From contig CAUYUJ010004751.1 of NCBI GenBank assembly GCA_963575745.1, positions 1-42,500 of the forward strand: 42,500 nucleotides of DNA, in the 5' to 3' direction. Positions within the stretch are counted from its first letter, which is position 1, and each line of letters begins with the position of its first letter. The position numbers and the translations under genes are program-made. This DNA comes from Prorocentrum cordatum (lineage: Eukaryota; Sar; Dinophyceae; Prorocentrales; Prorocentraceae). This document shows positions 19,920 through 28,520 of the stretch, piece after piece. The notes beneath the pieces are model-generated. The model had not been told where the DNA came from. It did not search any database and was given only the letters and a program-made list of their open reading frames with translations.

Positions 19920-20280
19920 AGTGGATTGCGCAGCATAGAGTACACTACATATATGGTACAAGCTAGATTGCACAACCACATAAGTTGCATAACATTGATT
20001 GCCCAACGTAGGTTGCTCCACACGTATTGCACCGCGTACCTAGCACCACATAAATTGCACAACGGATGGCTTGCACAACCTTGATCAACATAAAAAAAAC
20101 TGCACCACATATCTTGCACAGCATTCACTGCACAACCACATCGATCGCACAACGTATATTGCACAACAATTGCACCAAATATGTTGACGCACGCAGGTTT
20201 CACTATTTTCCGCGCCTGTGGCCCGTTCTCTATATTCGTCCACAACATAGATTGCAGTATTTCTATTGCACAACGTAGAT
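19920..20280. repeat. Composite unit 2: TTGCAC array (longest)
   Basis: About 360 bp of degenerate 13-16 bp units such as TTGCACAACGTAGATT, TTGCACCACATA and TTGCACAACCACAT. No gene. Confidence 0.8.
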
Positions 20281-20455
20281 TTTCCTTTCCAAAGAGAGAA
20301 CAGACTCTATCCCCCTCCCCGGGCGTTATCCCCCCTTTCGGGTATGCAAATCGTATATGATTCTGACCACATGTCCATCCTAAAGATGAATTTACACTAT
20401 CGCAGGGGGGCCTGTATCGCTCCCCCGGAGGTTCCCGTGTAAAATTATCCCGGCA
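20281..20455. repeat. Composite unit 3: leader block
   Basis: Close to the unit 1 leader (AACAGACTCTATCCCC, GATTCTGACCACATG, GTATCGCTCCCCC). It is separated from its expected 'cgcgaat' block by about 1.45 kb of unrelated tandem repeats. Confidence 0.8.
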
Positions 20456-20597
20456 AACCAACAGCGATGTGTAGGAGCATATCTGGAAGCATTCGCTTTA
20501 AGATTCAGATGAGAATCCAGTTGTAGAATTCTGCTGTTCTCGCAGTCGTAGTCGCATTCGCGATGACAGTCGCAGTGGCAACGGCAGTCGCAGTCAC

Positions 20598-21413
20598 AGC
20601 CTCAGCCTCAGCCTGCCTCAGCCTCAGCCTCAGCCTGCCTCAGCCTCAGCCTGCCTCAGCCTCAGCCTCAGCCTGCTTCAGCCTCAGCCTCAGTCTGCCT
20701 TCAGCCTCGGCCTCAGCCTCAGCCTGCCTCAGCCTCAGCCTGCATCAGCCTCAGCCTCAGCCTCAGCCTGCCTCAGCATCAGCCTGCCTCAGCCTCAGCC
20801 TCAGCCTGCCTCAGCCTCAGCCTCAGCCTGCTTCAGCCTCAGCCTCAGTCTGCCGTCGGCCTCGGCCTCGGCCTCAGCCTGCCTCAGCCTCAGCCTGCAT
20901 CAGCCTCAGCCTCAGCCTCAGCCTGCCTCAGCATCAGCCTGCCTCAGCCTCAGCCTCAGCCTGCCTCAGCCTCAGCCTCAGCTGCTTCAGCCTCAGCCTC
21001 AGTCTGCCTTCAGCCTCGGCCTCAGCCTCAGCCTGCCTCAGCCTCAGCCTGCATCAGCCTCAGCCTCAGCCTCAGCCTGCCTCAGCATCAGCCTGCCTCA
21101 GCCTCAGCCTCAGCCTGCCTCAGCCTCAGCCTCAGCCTCAGCCTGCAGCCTCAGCCTCAGTCTGCCTTCAGCCTCGGCCTCAGCCTCAGCCTGCCTCAGC
21201 CTCAGCCTGCATCAGCTTCAGCCTCAGCCTCAGCCTGCTCAGCATCAGCCTGCCTCAGCCTCAGCCTCAGCCTGCCTCAGCTCAGCCTGCCTCAGCCTCA
21301 GCCTCAGCCTGCTTCAGCCTCAGCCTCAGTCTGCCTTCAGCCTCGGCCTCAGCCTCAGCCTGCCTCAGCCTCAGCCTGCCTCAGCCTCAGCATCAGCCTG
21401 CCTCAGCATTCAA
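20598..21413. repeat. CAGCCT hexanucleotide array with ~155-bp higher-order unit
   Basis: Over 800 bp of CAGCCT with CTG/CAT interruptions. The variant CAGTCTGCC occurs at about 20,691, 20,846, 21,000, 21,158 and 21,327, so five copies of a 154-169 bp higher-order unit are present. The Ser/Ala/Pro readings are artefacts. Confidence 0.95.
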
Positions 21414-21770
21414 AATGTGGCCCGGGAATGGAGTTCTGGGAACTCGAAGACCACGAAGTGGCCTACAGTTGGCTCCGGGCATTCAAAATCATGCCCAGGA
21501 ATGGAGTTCTGGGAACTCGAAGACCACGAAGTGGCCTACAGTTGGCTCCGGGCATTCAAAATCATGCCCAGGAATGGAGTTCTGGGAACTCGAAGACCAC
21601 GAAGTGGCCTACAGTTGGCTCCGGGCATTCAAAGTCATGCCCTGGAGTGGAGTTCTGGGAACTCGAAGAACACGAAGTGGCCTACAGTTGGCTCCGGGCA
21701 TTCAAAATCATGCCCAGGAATGGAGTCTTGGGAACTCGAAGACCACGAAGTGTGTTACTATTGGCTAAAA
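21411..21770. repeat. 73-bp tandem repeat, five copies
   Basis: GGAATGGAGTTCTGGGAACT starts near 21,425, 21,498, 21,571, 21,644 and 21,717, an exact 73-bp period. Because 73 is not a multiple of three, overlapping frames through the array share peptide pieces, which can look like a conserved family but is not. Confidence 0.95.
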
Positions 21771-21905
21771 AAGGAGTCCCCGGATTCCCGCGGCACCCGT
21801 CCGGCATCTGTCCGGCATCTGCCCAGACCCCCTTGGGGAGTCATGATGCTCTCTTTTGAGACCACTAGAAACCTATCAGTCTTCGCTGTTAGGTTAAAAA
21901 AGTGC

Positions 21906-22388
21906 GCGGGGACATTGTTTGTTCTAACATAAGACTTTTTCACGAATCCCTTGCAAAAAATGGGACGAAGTGCACCCGCGCGCGTCGTCGCGCGCGCATG
22001 CCGAAATCTTTCAAAAACCATCGGTGTCGGAAGGATTTCGCAATCGAGTTTCCAAAACACATACAAAAACACATGGTTTCGCAACACTGATTTGCTAGAA
22101 AAGCTTACGCGCGAGCTCTTGCGAAATCTGAAGAAAACCATTGGTTTCTCAAGATTTTCACAAAATGCTACCAAACGGGCTTCGCGCGCGCATGTCGAAA
22201 TCTGTCGAACGCCCTTGCGCGTGTGCCGTCGCGAGAATCCTTTGCAAAAAAATGGGACGAAGTGCAGACGCGCGCGTCGTCGCGCGCGTATGCCGAAATC
22301 CTTCAAAACTTATCGTGTGTCCAACAACCTACAAAAAACCTAAGGTTTCGCAACACGGATTTTCAACGAAAGCGTGCGCGCGCGCTCT
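21906..22388. repeat. Composite unit 3: 'cgcgaat' block
   Basis: Third copy, collinear with 17,070-17,580. It has a small deletion near 22,315, where the GGAAGGACTTCAAAATCG stretch of the other copies is missing. Confidence 0.87.
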
Positions 22389-22832
22389 TGCGTCGTCTTC
22401 GTCGTCGTCGTCACCGTCCTCCCTCCTCCCGCGTCGTCGTCGTCGTCGTCGTCGTCGCCTACGTCGTCCTCTGTCTTTCCTCGTGGTCGTCGTCGTCGTC
22501 GTCCTCTTTGGCGTCGTGGTCGTTTCCGTCGTCTCTGTCGCCGTGGTCGCCCTTCCTCCTCCTCCCTCGTCGTTGTCGTCGTCTTCCCTCCTCCCTCGTC
22601 GTTGTCGTCGTCGGCGTCGCCGTCCTTCCTCCCTCTTCGTCGTTTGCGTCGTCGCCATCCTCCCTCCTCCCTCGTCGTTGTCGTCGTTGTCGTCGTTGTC
22701 GCCGTCGTCGTCCTACCTCCTCCCTCGTCGTCGTCTTCGTTGGCGACGTCGTCGTCGTCTTCGTCGTCGTCGGCGGCGTCGGCGTCGTCGTCGTCTTCGT
22801 CGTCGTCGACGTCGGCGTCGTCGTCGTCGCCG

Positions 22833-22869
<37 letters not shown>

Positions 22870-23130
22870 TTTCGTTGACGTCGTCGTCGTCGTCGTCGGT
22901 GTCGTCGTTGTCGTCGCCGTCGGCGTCGTCATCGTCGTCGTCGTCGTTGTCATCGTCGTCGTCGTCGTCGGCGTCGGCGTCGTCGTCGTCGGTGTCGTCG
23001 TCGTCGTCGTCGTCGTCGTCGTTGTCGGCGTCGTCGAAGTCGTTGGAGACATCGTCGGTGTCGTCGTAGTCGTTGTCGGCGGCGTCGTCGTCGTCTCTGT
23101 CGCTGTGGTCGTCAGCGTCGCTGTCGTTGC
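22386..23130. repeat. Composite unit 3: CGT array
   Basis: About 745 bp of CGTCGT with CCTCCCTCCTC islands, opening with the same landmarks as units 1 and 2. Confidence 0.95.
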
Positions 23131-23162
23131 CAAGTGCTATTTGGTACCCACCGTCACGGCCT

Positions 23163-23210
23163 GAAGAGATTTTGCAAACCAAGTTGCGGGTGGGTGGGTG
23201 GGATTTTCGC
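23163..23210 (+). repeat. Composite unit 3: palindrome + G-quadruplex junction
   Basis: TTTTGCAAACC, AAGTTGC and GGGTGGGTGGGTGGG (23,188-23,202) as in units 1 and 2. Confidence 0.9.
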
Positions 23211-23246
23211 GCGAGTAGTGGAGTGGACAGTTTACTGCGAACAGAA

Positions 23247-23312
23247 ATTAATTACACTACATATGTTCCACAACGTAAATATGGCACAATCCATATTGCA
23301 CCAGACACATGT
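23247..23312. repeat. Composite unit 3: TTGCAC array, left remnant
   Basis: A few degenerate units (ATGTTCCACAACGTA, ATATTGCACCAGACA), then a short TATATACA tract and the left inverted repeat of the inserted segment. The array resumes at 26,912. Confidence 0.65.
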
Positions 23313-23344
23313 CTATATATATACATATATATACATACGTAGTG

Positions 23345-23377
23345 GGTTTCAGTTTGGTTTCGGACCCCCGCGATTTA
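23345..23377. repeat. Left 33-bp inverted repeat of the candidate element
   Basis: Contains AGTTTGGTTTCGGACCCCCG then CGATTTA. The reverse complement of 26,881-26,912 differs at about three positions. Confidence 0.75.
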
Positions 23378-23495
23378 AGGAATTCTGCGAATGCGGCGTG
23401 GTGCGATGGTGGCGATGGCGCTGATGATTGGATGATGTTGTTTGCCGCAGTGACGTGGGTTCGCTGTTCCACTCCAGGCATGGGTGGCCCCATTC

Positions 23496-25393
23496 TCACG
23501 CCTCGGGCGAGTAGTTGAAGAGGTCAGGCTTTGACTTCTTGCTGTATGTGTAGAAAGGCACGACGCCGTCCTCTGGAAACTCATCGGATGCCAAACGGAA
23601 ATACACGCGCGTGTCCGTGGTCACGACGACGTGGGACCTCGCGAGCAGGGCCTTCATGTCCTCTTCCTCCGTGATCTGCTTCAGGGAGGGCGCGATGAGG
23701 GCCATGAACTGCTGGATCGTGATCACCATTAATTTCCCTTGGCGCCAGTCTGCCACCATCCGCTTCTCCAGAGCATTGTCGTAGCTGTTGTTCACGGCCT
23801 GGCGGGACGCCCCTGGGGCGAACGTGTTGGACCCCCACCTCGCCCACAGCGTGGAATCCTCCTCGCTCGGGTTGAGGAAAGCCTTTAACACGGACGCGTC
23901 CTGCTTGTGCAAGTCCCCGTCGTCGAACACCGCGGGCAGCACCCTCTCCTCGGGCTCGCCCTTGAAGAAATCAAAGTGCTTGGCGGTGACAATTGAAGGC
24001 TCAGGTGCGCCCTCCCTGTCATCGCCCTCAAGGGCATCGATCTCGAGCATGGACATCAAGAACGCAAGTGTCTTCGACGCCGTCGACTTCCCCACCCTGG
24101 TCTTGCCGATCCAGAGCACGCCGTTGCGGCGGAGAGTTGGCAGGATCTTCACGAGCACCTCGTTGATGAACCACGGCTCGAAGTCCTTCAGCGTGAGCAC
24201 CCAGACAGAGAGGCGCTTGGCGTTGATGCGCCCGCTCGCGTGGTTCCGCAGCGCCTGGACCACGCGGGACTCCTCCCAGCCGTAGATTTTCGATTGCGGG
24301 TCGTTGATCTCCTGGGGGCGGGGGAACAACGGCACTGCTGGGCTAGCCGCAATCGCTCGGCGGTCAAAAGGCCCGCGCGGCCGAAGATGGGGGTCGGGGG
24401 GAGAGGGGGCAATGGGGCTAACCAGGTGGCGCCGTGTTCCTCGGCCCTGTTGTCCTTGTCCGCGAACTCCATGAACTGATTGCGGTTGTTGCTCTGCGGG
24501 CCCTTCTTCTCGATGTAGCGGTACCCTTCCTGCTTCTTATCCCACTCGGTCGCGCGCTTGGCAGGCTTTGCCGTGGCGGTCAGCGTGGAGAAGCGAATCT
24601 GTAGGCCGCCGAGTTTCTCCAGGAGGTAACAGATCGCATTGCGGCCTGCTCTGTATTTGTTCCCATACTGATACACGACGCCCGTACCATGACACATGGG
24701 CTCGCAGTTGGACATCTTCAGGAACTGGCCCTTCAGGTCAACGTCCTTGAACATGTGCACTTTGCCATCGCCAGCGCCCAAGACGAAAATCTGCATGACG
24801 TACGGCCCACCAGGCTGGCTCTTGAGGTTGAACGGTGGAGGGAGGCCACTGAAATTGGACTTCGTGGCAAGGTCCTTGACCACGTCCAAACGGCACGGTT
24901 GCCCATGGGCGTCCTTCCAGTCAGTGAGGACACCGACCTTTTTCCCGACACTGTCCGTGATCTCCTCGTAAGCCTGGTTCATCAGCAGGTCCCCGAAGTA
25001 AGAGATCTTCGTGCCTGCGTGGACGTTCATGGGCGCAGCAGGAAGATCCGCGATCTGCGACAGCCCCTCTTGCCCTACGTGGCCGTGTGGGAGGCCAGCG
25101 TGGAAGTGGGGTTTCATGCCGTCGGCGTGCGCGAGGGCCTCGCCGAAATTGATGCTCTCGTCCCCAACGGCGTCCCCGAGAGTCTCGCGGAGGGTCTTGG
25201 GGAGGATCGCGTTCCCCCTCGCCATGGCAGCCGCAAAAGAGAGGGGCCGGCACGAAAGGCGCGCGCAATCAAACAGCTTGAGCCGATCGGGCACTACGGA
25301 ACTTTTCGGAGGGAGGGCGGCCAGAGACTTCATAATATGCTGCCCCATAAAAGCAACATGTCGGCGTCGGTTCCTGTGGGATGGCAAGGGCAT
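23496..25393 (-). CDS. P-loop NTPase (AAA+/SF3-like), probably two exons
   Basis: Two minus-strand frames belong together. The upstream part runs from 25,393 (or a second Met at 25,225) to about 24,431. The downstream part is read to the stop at 23,496-23,498. The upstream part has no recognised domain. The downstream part carries WIGKTRVGKST, a Walker A P-loop (24,107-24,081), and about 50 residues later VLPAVFDDGD, a Walker B with paired Asp (23,924-23,919). Spacing and paired acids resemble SF3 or AAA+ ATPases, but no motif C Asn or arginine finger can be assigned. The frames differ by one. A GC-AG intron at 24,430-24,312 (119 nt, phase 0, acceptor CGCCCCCAG) would join them, whereas the GT at 24,422 would not. 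A one-base error is the alternative. Codon use is ordinary and not repeat-derived. Partner and substrate are unknown. Confidence 0.65.
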
Positions 25394-25411
25394 CCCCTTT
25401 TAAGGATGCCC
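25388..25411. repeat. Stem-loop with GGGCATCC arms
   Basis: GGGCATCC (25,388-25,395) pairs with GGATGCCC (25,404-25,411), and CCTT/AAGG inside can extend the stem. It overlaps the most upstream possible start codon of the P-loop gene. Confidence 0.75.
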
Positions 25412-25420
25412 CTGTATATG

Positions 25421-25439
25421 ATAGGATCGACTATCCTAT
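25421..25439. repeat. Stem-loop ATAGGAT/ATCCTAT
   Basis: A 7-bp perfect stem with a CGACT loop, 10 bp from the previous stem-loop and upstream of the minus-strand gene. Confidence 0.65.
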
Positions 25440-25477
25440 GTCTGCTTGGAACTGGGCTGGGCTGCTCCACATGTGGC

Positions 25478-25575
25478 TTTGGTTATGGTTATGGTTATGG
25501 TTATGGTTCAAGTTCTGGCTTTGGTTTTGGCTCTGGTGCTGGTTCTGGCTCTGGATATGGTTCTGGTGCTGGGTC

Positions 25576-25610
<35 letters not shown>

Positions 25611-25645
25611 TTGGTTCTGGTTCTGGTTCAGTTTCTGGTTCTGGG

Positions 25646-25680
<35 letters not shown>

Positions 25681-25689
25681 CTCTGGTTA

Positions 25690-25755
<66 letters not shown>

Positions 25756-25851
25756 CGGTTCTGGTTTTGACTCTGGTTCTGGCTCTGGTTCTGGTTCTGG
25801 CTCTGGTTCTGGTTCTGGCTCTGGTTATGGTTCTGGCTCTGGTTCTGGTTA

Positions 25852-25884
<33 letters not shown>

Positions 25885-25890
25885 CTCTGA

Positions 25891-25936
<46 letters not shown>

Positions 25937-25939
25937 AGT

Positions 25940-25970
<31 letters not shown>

Positions 25971-26190
25971 ATGGTTATGGTTCTGGTTCTGGTTATGATT
26001 CTGGTTCTGGTTCTGGTATTGGTTCTGGTTCTTGTTCTGGTTCTGGTTCTGGCTCTGGTTCTGGTTCTGGCTCTGGTTCTGGTTCTGGCTCTGATGTTGG
26101 CTCTGGCTCTGGTTCTTGGTCTGTCTCTGGTTCAGTTTCTGGTTCTGGGTCTGGTTCTGGCTCTGGTTCAGGCTCTGGTTCGGGCAGTAA
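25478..26190. repeat. GGTTCT/GGCTCT hexanucleotide array
   Basis: About 710 bp of GGTTCT with GGCTCT and GGTTAT variants. The Ser-Gly and Leu-Val readings are repeat artefacts, although the frame is open with the preceding sequence. Confidence 0.96.
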
Positions 26191-26321
26191 ATCACGTGCA
26201 GACGAACGGCAGTGGTTTTGGGCGCGGAGGTGGGAACCCATTATTTGGGTTCCCCGTTGTGTTTTGCTATCCGACCGGCGCTACTGGCCTGGGAGCTTTT
26301 CCATGTCGGCCACATCGTCGG

Positions 26322-26353
26322 AGGGGCATCCATTTACATTTATGGATGCCCCC
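26322..26353. repeat. Stem-loop with GGGGCATCCAT arms
   Basis: AGGGGCATCCAT (26,322-26,333) pairs with ATGGATGCCCC (26,342-26,352). It shares GGGCATCC with the stem-loop at 25,388; the two bracket the GGTTCT array. Confidence 0.75.
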
Positions 26354-26449
26354 TTCTGCGGCATCAAGGCACGATGGAAAGAGAAGCGAGCCAGAGGTTC
26401 TGCAGAGGCAAGCAAGAATCATGGTCGAAGTGCACCGTGCCTGCTCGAG

Positions 26450-26545
26450 CGCGCTGTGTCCTCGTCGCCGCCGCCGTCGTCGTCGTCGCCATCGTCGCCG
26501 CCGCCGTCTTCCTCCTCCTCCTCCTCCTCCCCCTCCCCCTCCTGC
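26450..26545. repeat. CGC/CCT microsatellite
   Basis: CGTCGCCGCCGCC then CCTCCTCCTC. The flank 26,546-26,745 is A-rich then T-rich, with GCAATACAAGCAA and TTGCTTTTATTG related inversely. No gene. Confidence 0.85.
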
Positions 26546-26747
26546 CGATCAGAATCCCCTTTTGGATCAGAGCCTTGGAAAACCCCAAAAAGGAGAAAAA
26601 AACAACAAAAGCAATACAAGCAACGTTTCGGGTGGGTTCGCCTTGCAGTCAGTATTATCCCAAACCATTGCTTTTATTGATTTTTTGCTTGTTTTTTTTT
26701 TTGTTTTCCAAATGGTCTGTTGCTTTCTGGGGAAGCCGAGGGAACAA

Positions 26748-26862
26748 AGGAAGGATGGGGGAGGAGGAGGAGGAGGATGAAGAGGGAGGCGGGAGGAGGG
26801 GAAGGAGAGACGGAAAGTGAAGGAGGAAGGGGGAGGAGGAAGAGGGAGGAGGTGAGAGCGAG
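26748..26862. repeat. GGA microsatellite
   Basis: Purine-only GGA-rich run just inside the right inverted repeat. Confidence 0.9.
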
Positions 26863-26880
26863 GCTTTCTGGATAAAATAT

Positions 26881-26912
26881 GTAAATCGCGGGGGCCCGAA
26901 ACCGAACTGGAA
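26881..26912. repeat. Right inverted repeat of the candidate element
   Basis: AAATCGCGGGGGCCCGAAAC then CGAACTGGAACC, the inverted partner of 23,345-23,377. Confidence 0.75.
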
Positions 26913-27100
26913 CCACATAGTGTTACACATATTGCGCAGCATGCACAGTTTGTACAACAAATATTGCACCACCTATAGATTGCATTTCGTATGTTGCACA
27001 ACATACACGGCACCACATGGATGGCACCACATGTCATGCACAGCATGGGTAACACCACATAGGTTGCAACACATATGTTGCACAACATATGTTGCTAAAA
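26912..27100. repeat. TTGCAC array, right part
   Basis: About 12 degenerate units: TATGTTGCACAACATA, TTGCACCACCTATAGA, GGCACCACATGGAT and similar. The unit is nearly palindromic (TATGTTG, CA, CAACATA). Confidence 0.8.
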
Positions 27101-27145
27101 ACACGGCTTGGGGTCCATGCTAGCTAACATCAAGTTGCCACGCAA

Positions 27146-27559
27146 TTGCAAGAAACGGGTATTTCGAATTCAGCCCCGTCAAATCTCATCGTTTTGACAC
27201 CTTACTTTTTTTACACCTTTGAGCCTTTGGAGCTCATTGCGTGTCAGCACGATCTTGGCTTGGTAGTTCCCTCAACTGGTGTACGTACCAGGACAGATGG
27301 CTACACGATCGGGCTTTACAGCTATACAAACAGGGGCGACTTGAACGTTGCGCTGGAAAGTGTTCTTGGGAAATTTGATGCTCCGAACAAAGAATGCAGA
27401 CAAGTGGTTCGACTATCACTCGAGCACCCGAGCGTGGTCAGTGCTCTGGAGAGGTGGTGGTTTGAAGGCGGGCGAGCCTGCCCAGCGGGCCAGGCCACCC
27501 GTGCCACGGCTCAGCTGCTCTCGACCCGCTGCTGCCTCGTGCGGTGGATGGCGTTCTTC
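27146..27559 (+). CDS. Possible exon, hypothetical protein
   Basis: Open frame without an initiating ATG, read from 27,146 into the MITE at 27,560, so a gene start and end are both missing. The product up to the MITE looks protein-like rather than repeat-derived: mixed hydrophobic and charged, with IACQHDLGLVVP and NVALESVLGKF segments. No family recognised. If real it would be an exon truncated by the MITE insertion. Confidence 0.22.
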
Positions 27560-27725
27560 ACCACCCACCAAATCACCCCAACCCAACCCGAAGGCCTCAA
27601 TCTGCCCTCCATTTCCAGTGTGTGTGGGGGGTCGGGAACATAGAAAAAAACACATATGGAGCCCATACACCCCCCAACCCGAAATTCGGGTCTTCGGGTT
27701 GGGTTGGGGTGGTCTGGTAGGTAGT
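27560..27725. mobile_element. MITE family B copy 2, 166 bp
   Basis: Same terminal inverted repeats and interior (CCCGAAGGCCTCAA, CCTCCATTTCCAGTG) as 9,212-9,352, and same orientation. It is about 25 bp longer because of an A-rich insertion near 27,640 (CATAGAAAAAAACACATATG). Confidence 0.8.
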
Positions 27726-27847
27726 CATTTATGTTGCTGGGCGCCCTGTGCTCGCTGCCCGGCGCCGTTCCTTCAGGTCCTCCCGAGCTGCCCGCGCTTG
27801 GCCGGGGTTCCTGCCTCCGCGTGGGCCGACCTCCTTCAGGACGGGAA

Positions 27848-27975
27848 ACAACACACAGACAGAATTCATCGGCGACTCCCAGGAGCAGCCGGGAACATGT
27901 GCGAAGTGGGGGGGGGGAAAGCGGCACTCCAGAACAGATGGGGCATTTGGGAAATTCTGGGATTTGTGTGTGTAA
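27848..27975 (+). repeat. Diverged duplicate segment, copy 1
   Basis: Aligns with 28,397-28,520: AACACACAGAC, CAGAATT/GCAATTAATC, CGA.TCCC, CCG.AA.ATGTG, GAAGTGGGGGG, ATTTGTGTGT. Copy 1 is G+C richer. Confidence 0.6.
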
Positions 27976-28396
27976 TGGAGGATGACGATTAATAAATGAC
28001 CGGGGGTCGTGTTCACGCGGCGGCGCCCGGGATGACGATTAGAAGAAGCCGGCCGCGGGCTGGAAAACTATTTTTTTACCGTTCTCCTCCAGTCCGAAAA
28101 CTATGCAGCAATGGCAGAAAACTATGTTTTTAATCGTTCTCTCCCATTTTTTGATAAATCGCCATCCCGCAGTATTTGTGTCCCTGGGCCCCCCTCTCAT
28201 GGGCCAGCCGCCGCCGAGGCCTTCCCGCGTGCGCTGCGCTCCTGGCGCGGCCCGCCGCGCTCGGGCCAGCCGTGCCCGCTCGCCGCTCTCTCGTGGCGGC
28301 TCGCCCGCGCGGCTCGGGAGCGGGGCCTCTCGCTTGCGCACCGCACACCTCGAGCAGTGGCGGGGCGCCCGGGCTTCCCCACAATCAGGAGGAAAA

Positions 28397-28520
28397 TAAA
28401 CACACAGACGCAATTAATCCTCGATTCCCCAGAAAATATCCGAAAATGTGGGAAGTGGGGGGAAGACAAAACCCTTGAAAATATAGGAAAATATTGGGAA
28501 TATTTTTCATTTGTGTGTAT
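28397..28520 (+). repeat. Diverged duplicate segment, copy 2
   Basis: AT-richer partner of 27,848-27,975, about 550 bp downstream in the same orientation. Confidence 0.6.

Larger units (their letters stand above)
23344..26912. mobile_element. Candidate autonomous element: P-loop gene between 33-bp inverted repeats
   Basis: A 3.57-kb segment interrupts the TTGCAC array of composite unit 3. Its edges are imperfect inverted repeats of about 33 bp: GGTTTCGGACCCCCGCGATT at the left (full arm 23,345-23,377), and the complement AAATCGCGGGGGCCCGAAAC at the right (full arm 26,883-26,912), with about 3 mismatches. Inside are a minus-strand P-loop NTPase gene (23,496-25,393), three stem-loops, two of them sharing GGGCATCC, a 0.7-kb GGTTCT array, and CGC and GGA tracts. 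No transposase signature (DDE, HUH, tyrosine) was recognised, and no target-site duplication is clear. It may be a mobile element, or a captured gene segment flanked by a dispersed repeat in inverted orientation. Confidence 0.45.

Noticed and set aside
20598-21768. A 401-codon Ser/Ala/Pro-rich frame ending in a repeated peptide
   Set aside because: It is composed of CAGCCT repeats followed by a 73-bp array; the repeated peptide shifts frame from copy to copy.
17070-23130. Arg/Lys-rich frames conserved in three blocks
   Set aside because: Conservation is at the DNA level in all frames, because the blocks are copies of one repeat; there is no frame-specific constraint visible.
23496-24335. Assigning the P-loop protein as a viral Rep or a Helitron helicase
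   Set aside because: Only Walker A and B are visible. There is no HUH nuclease, no SF3 motif C Asn and no Helitron-type helicase motifs, so a family name would be invented.
25478-26190. Gly-Ser repeat protein extending from sequence upstream
   Set aside because: The plus-strand frame runs antisense through the P-loop gene and then a GGTTCT array; it is open only because both lack stops in that frame.
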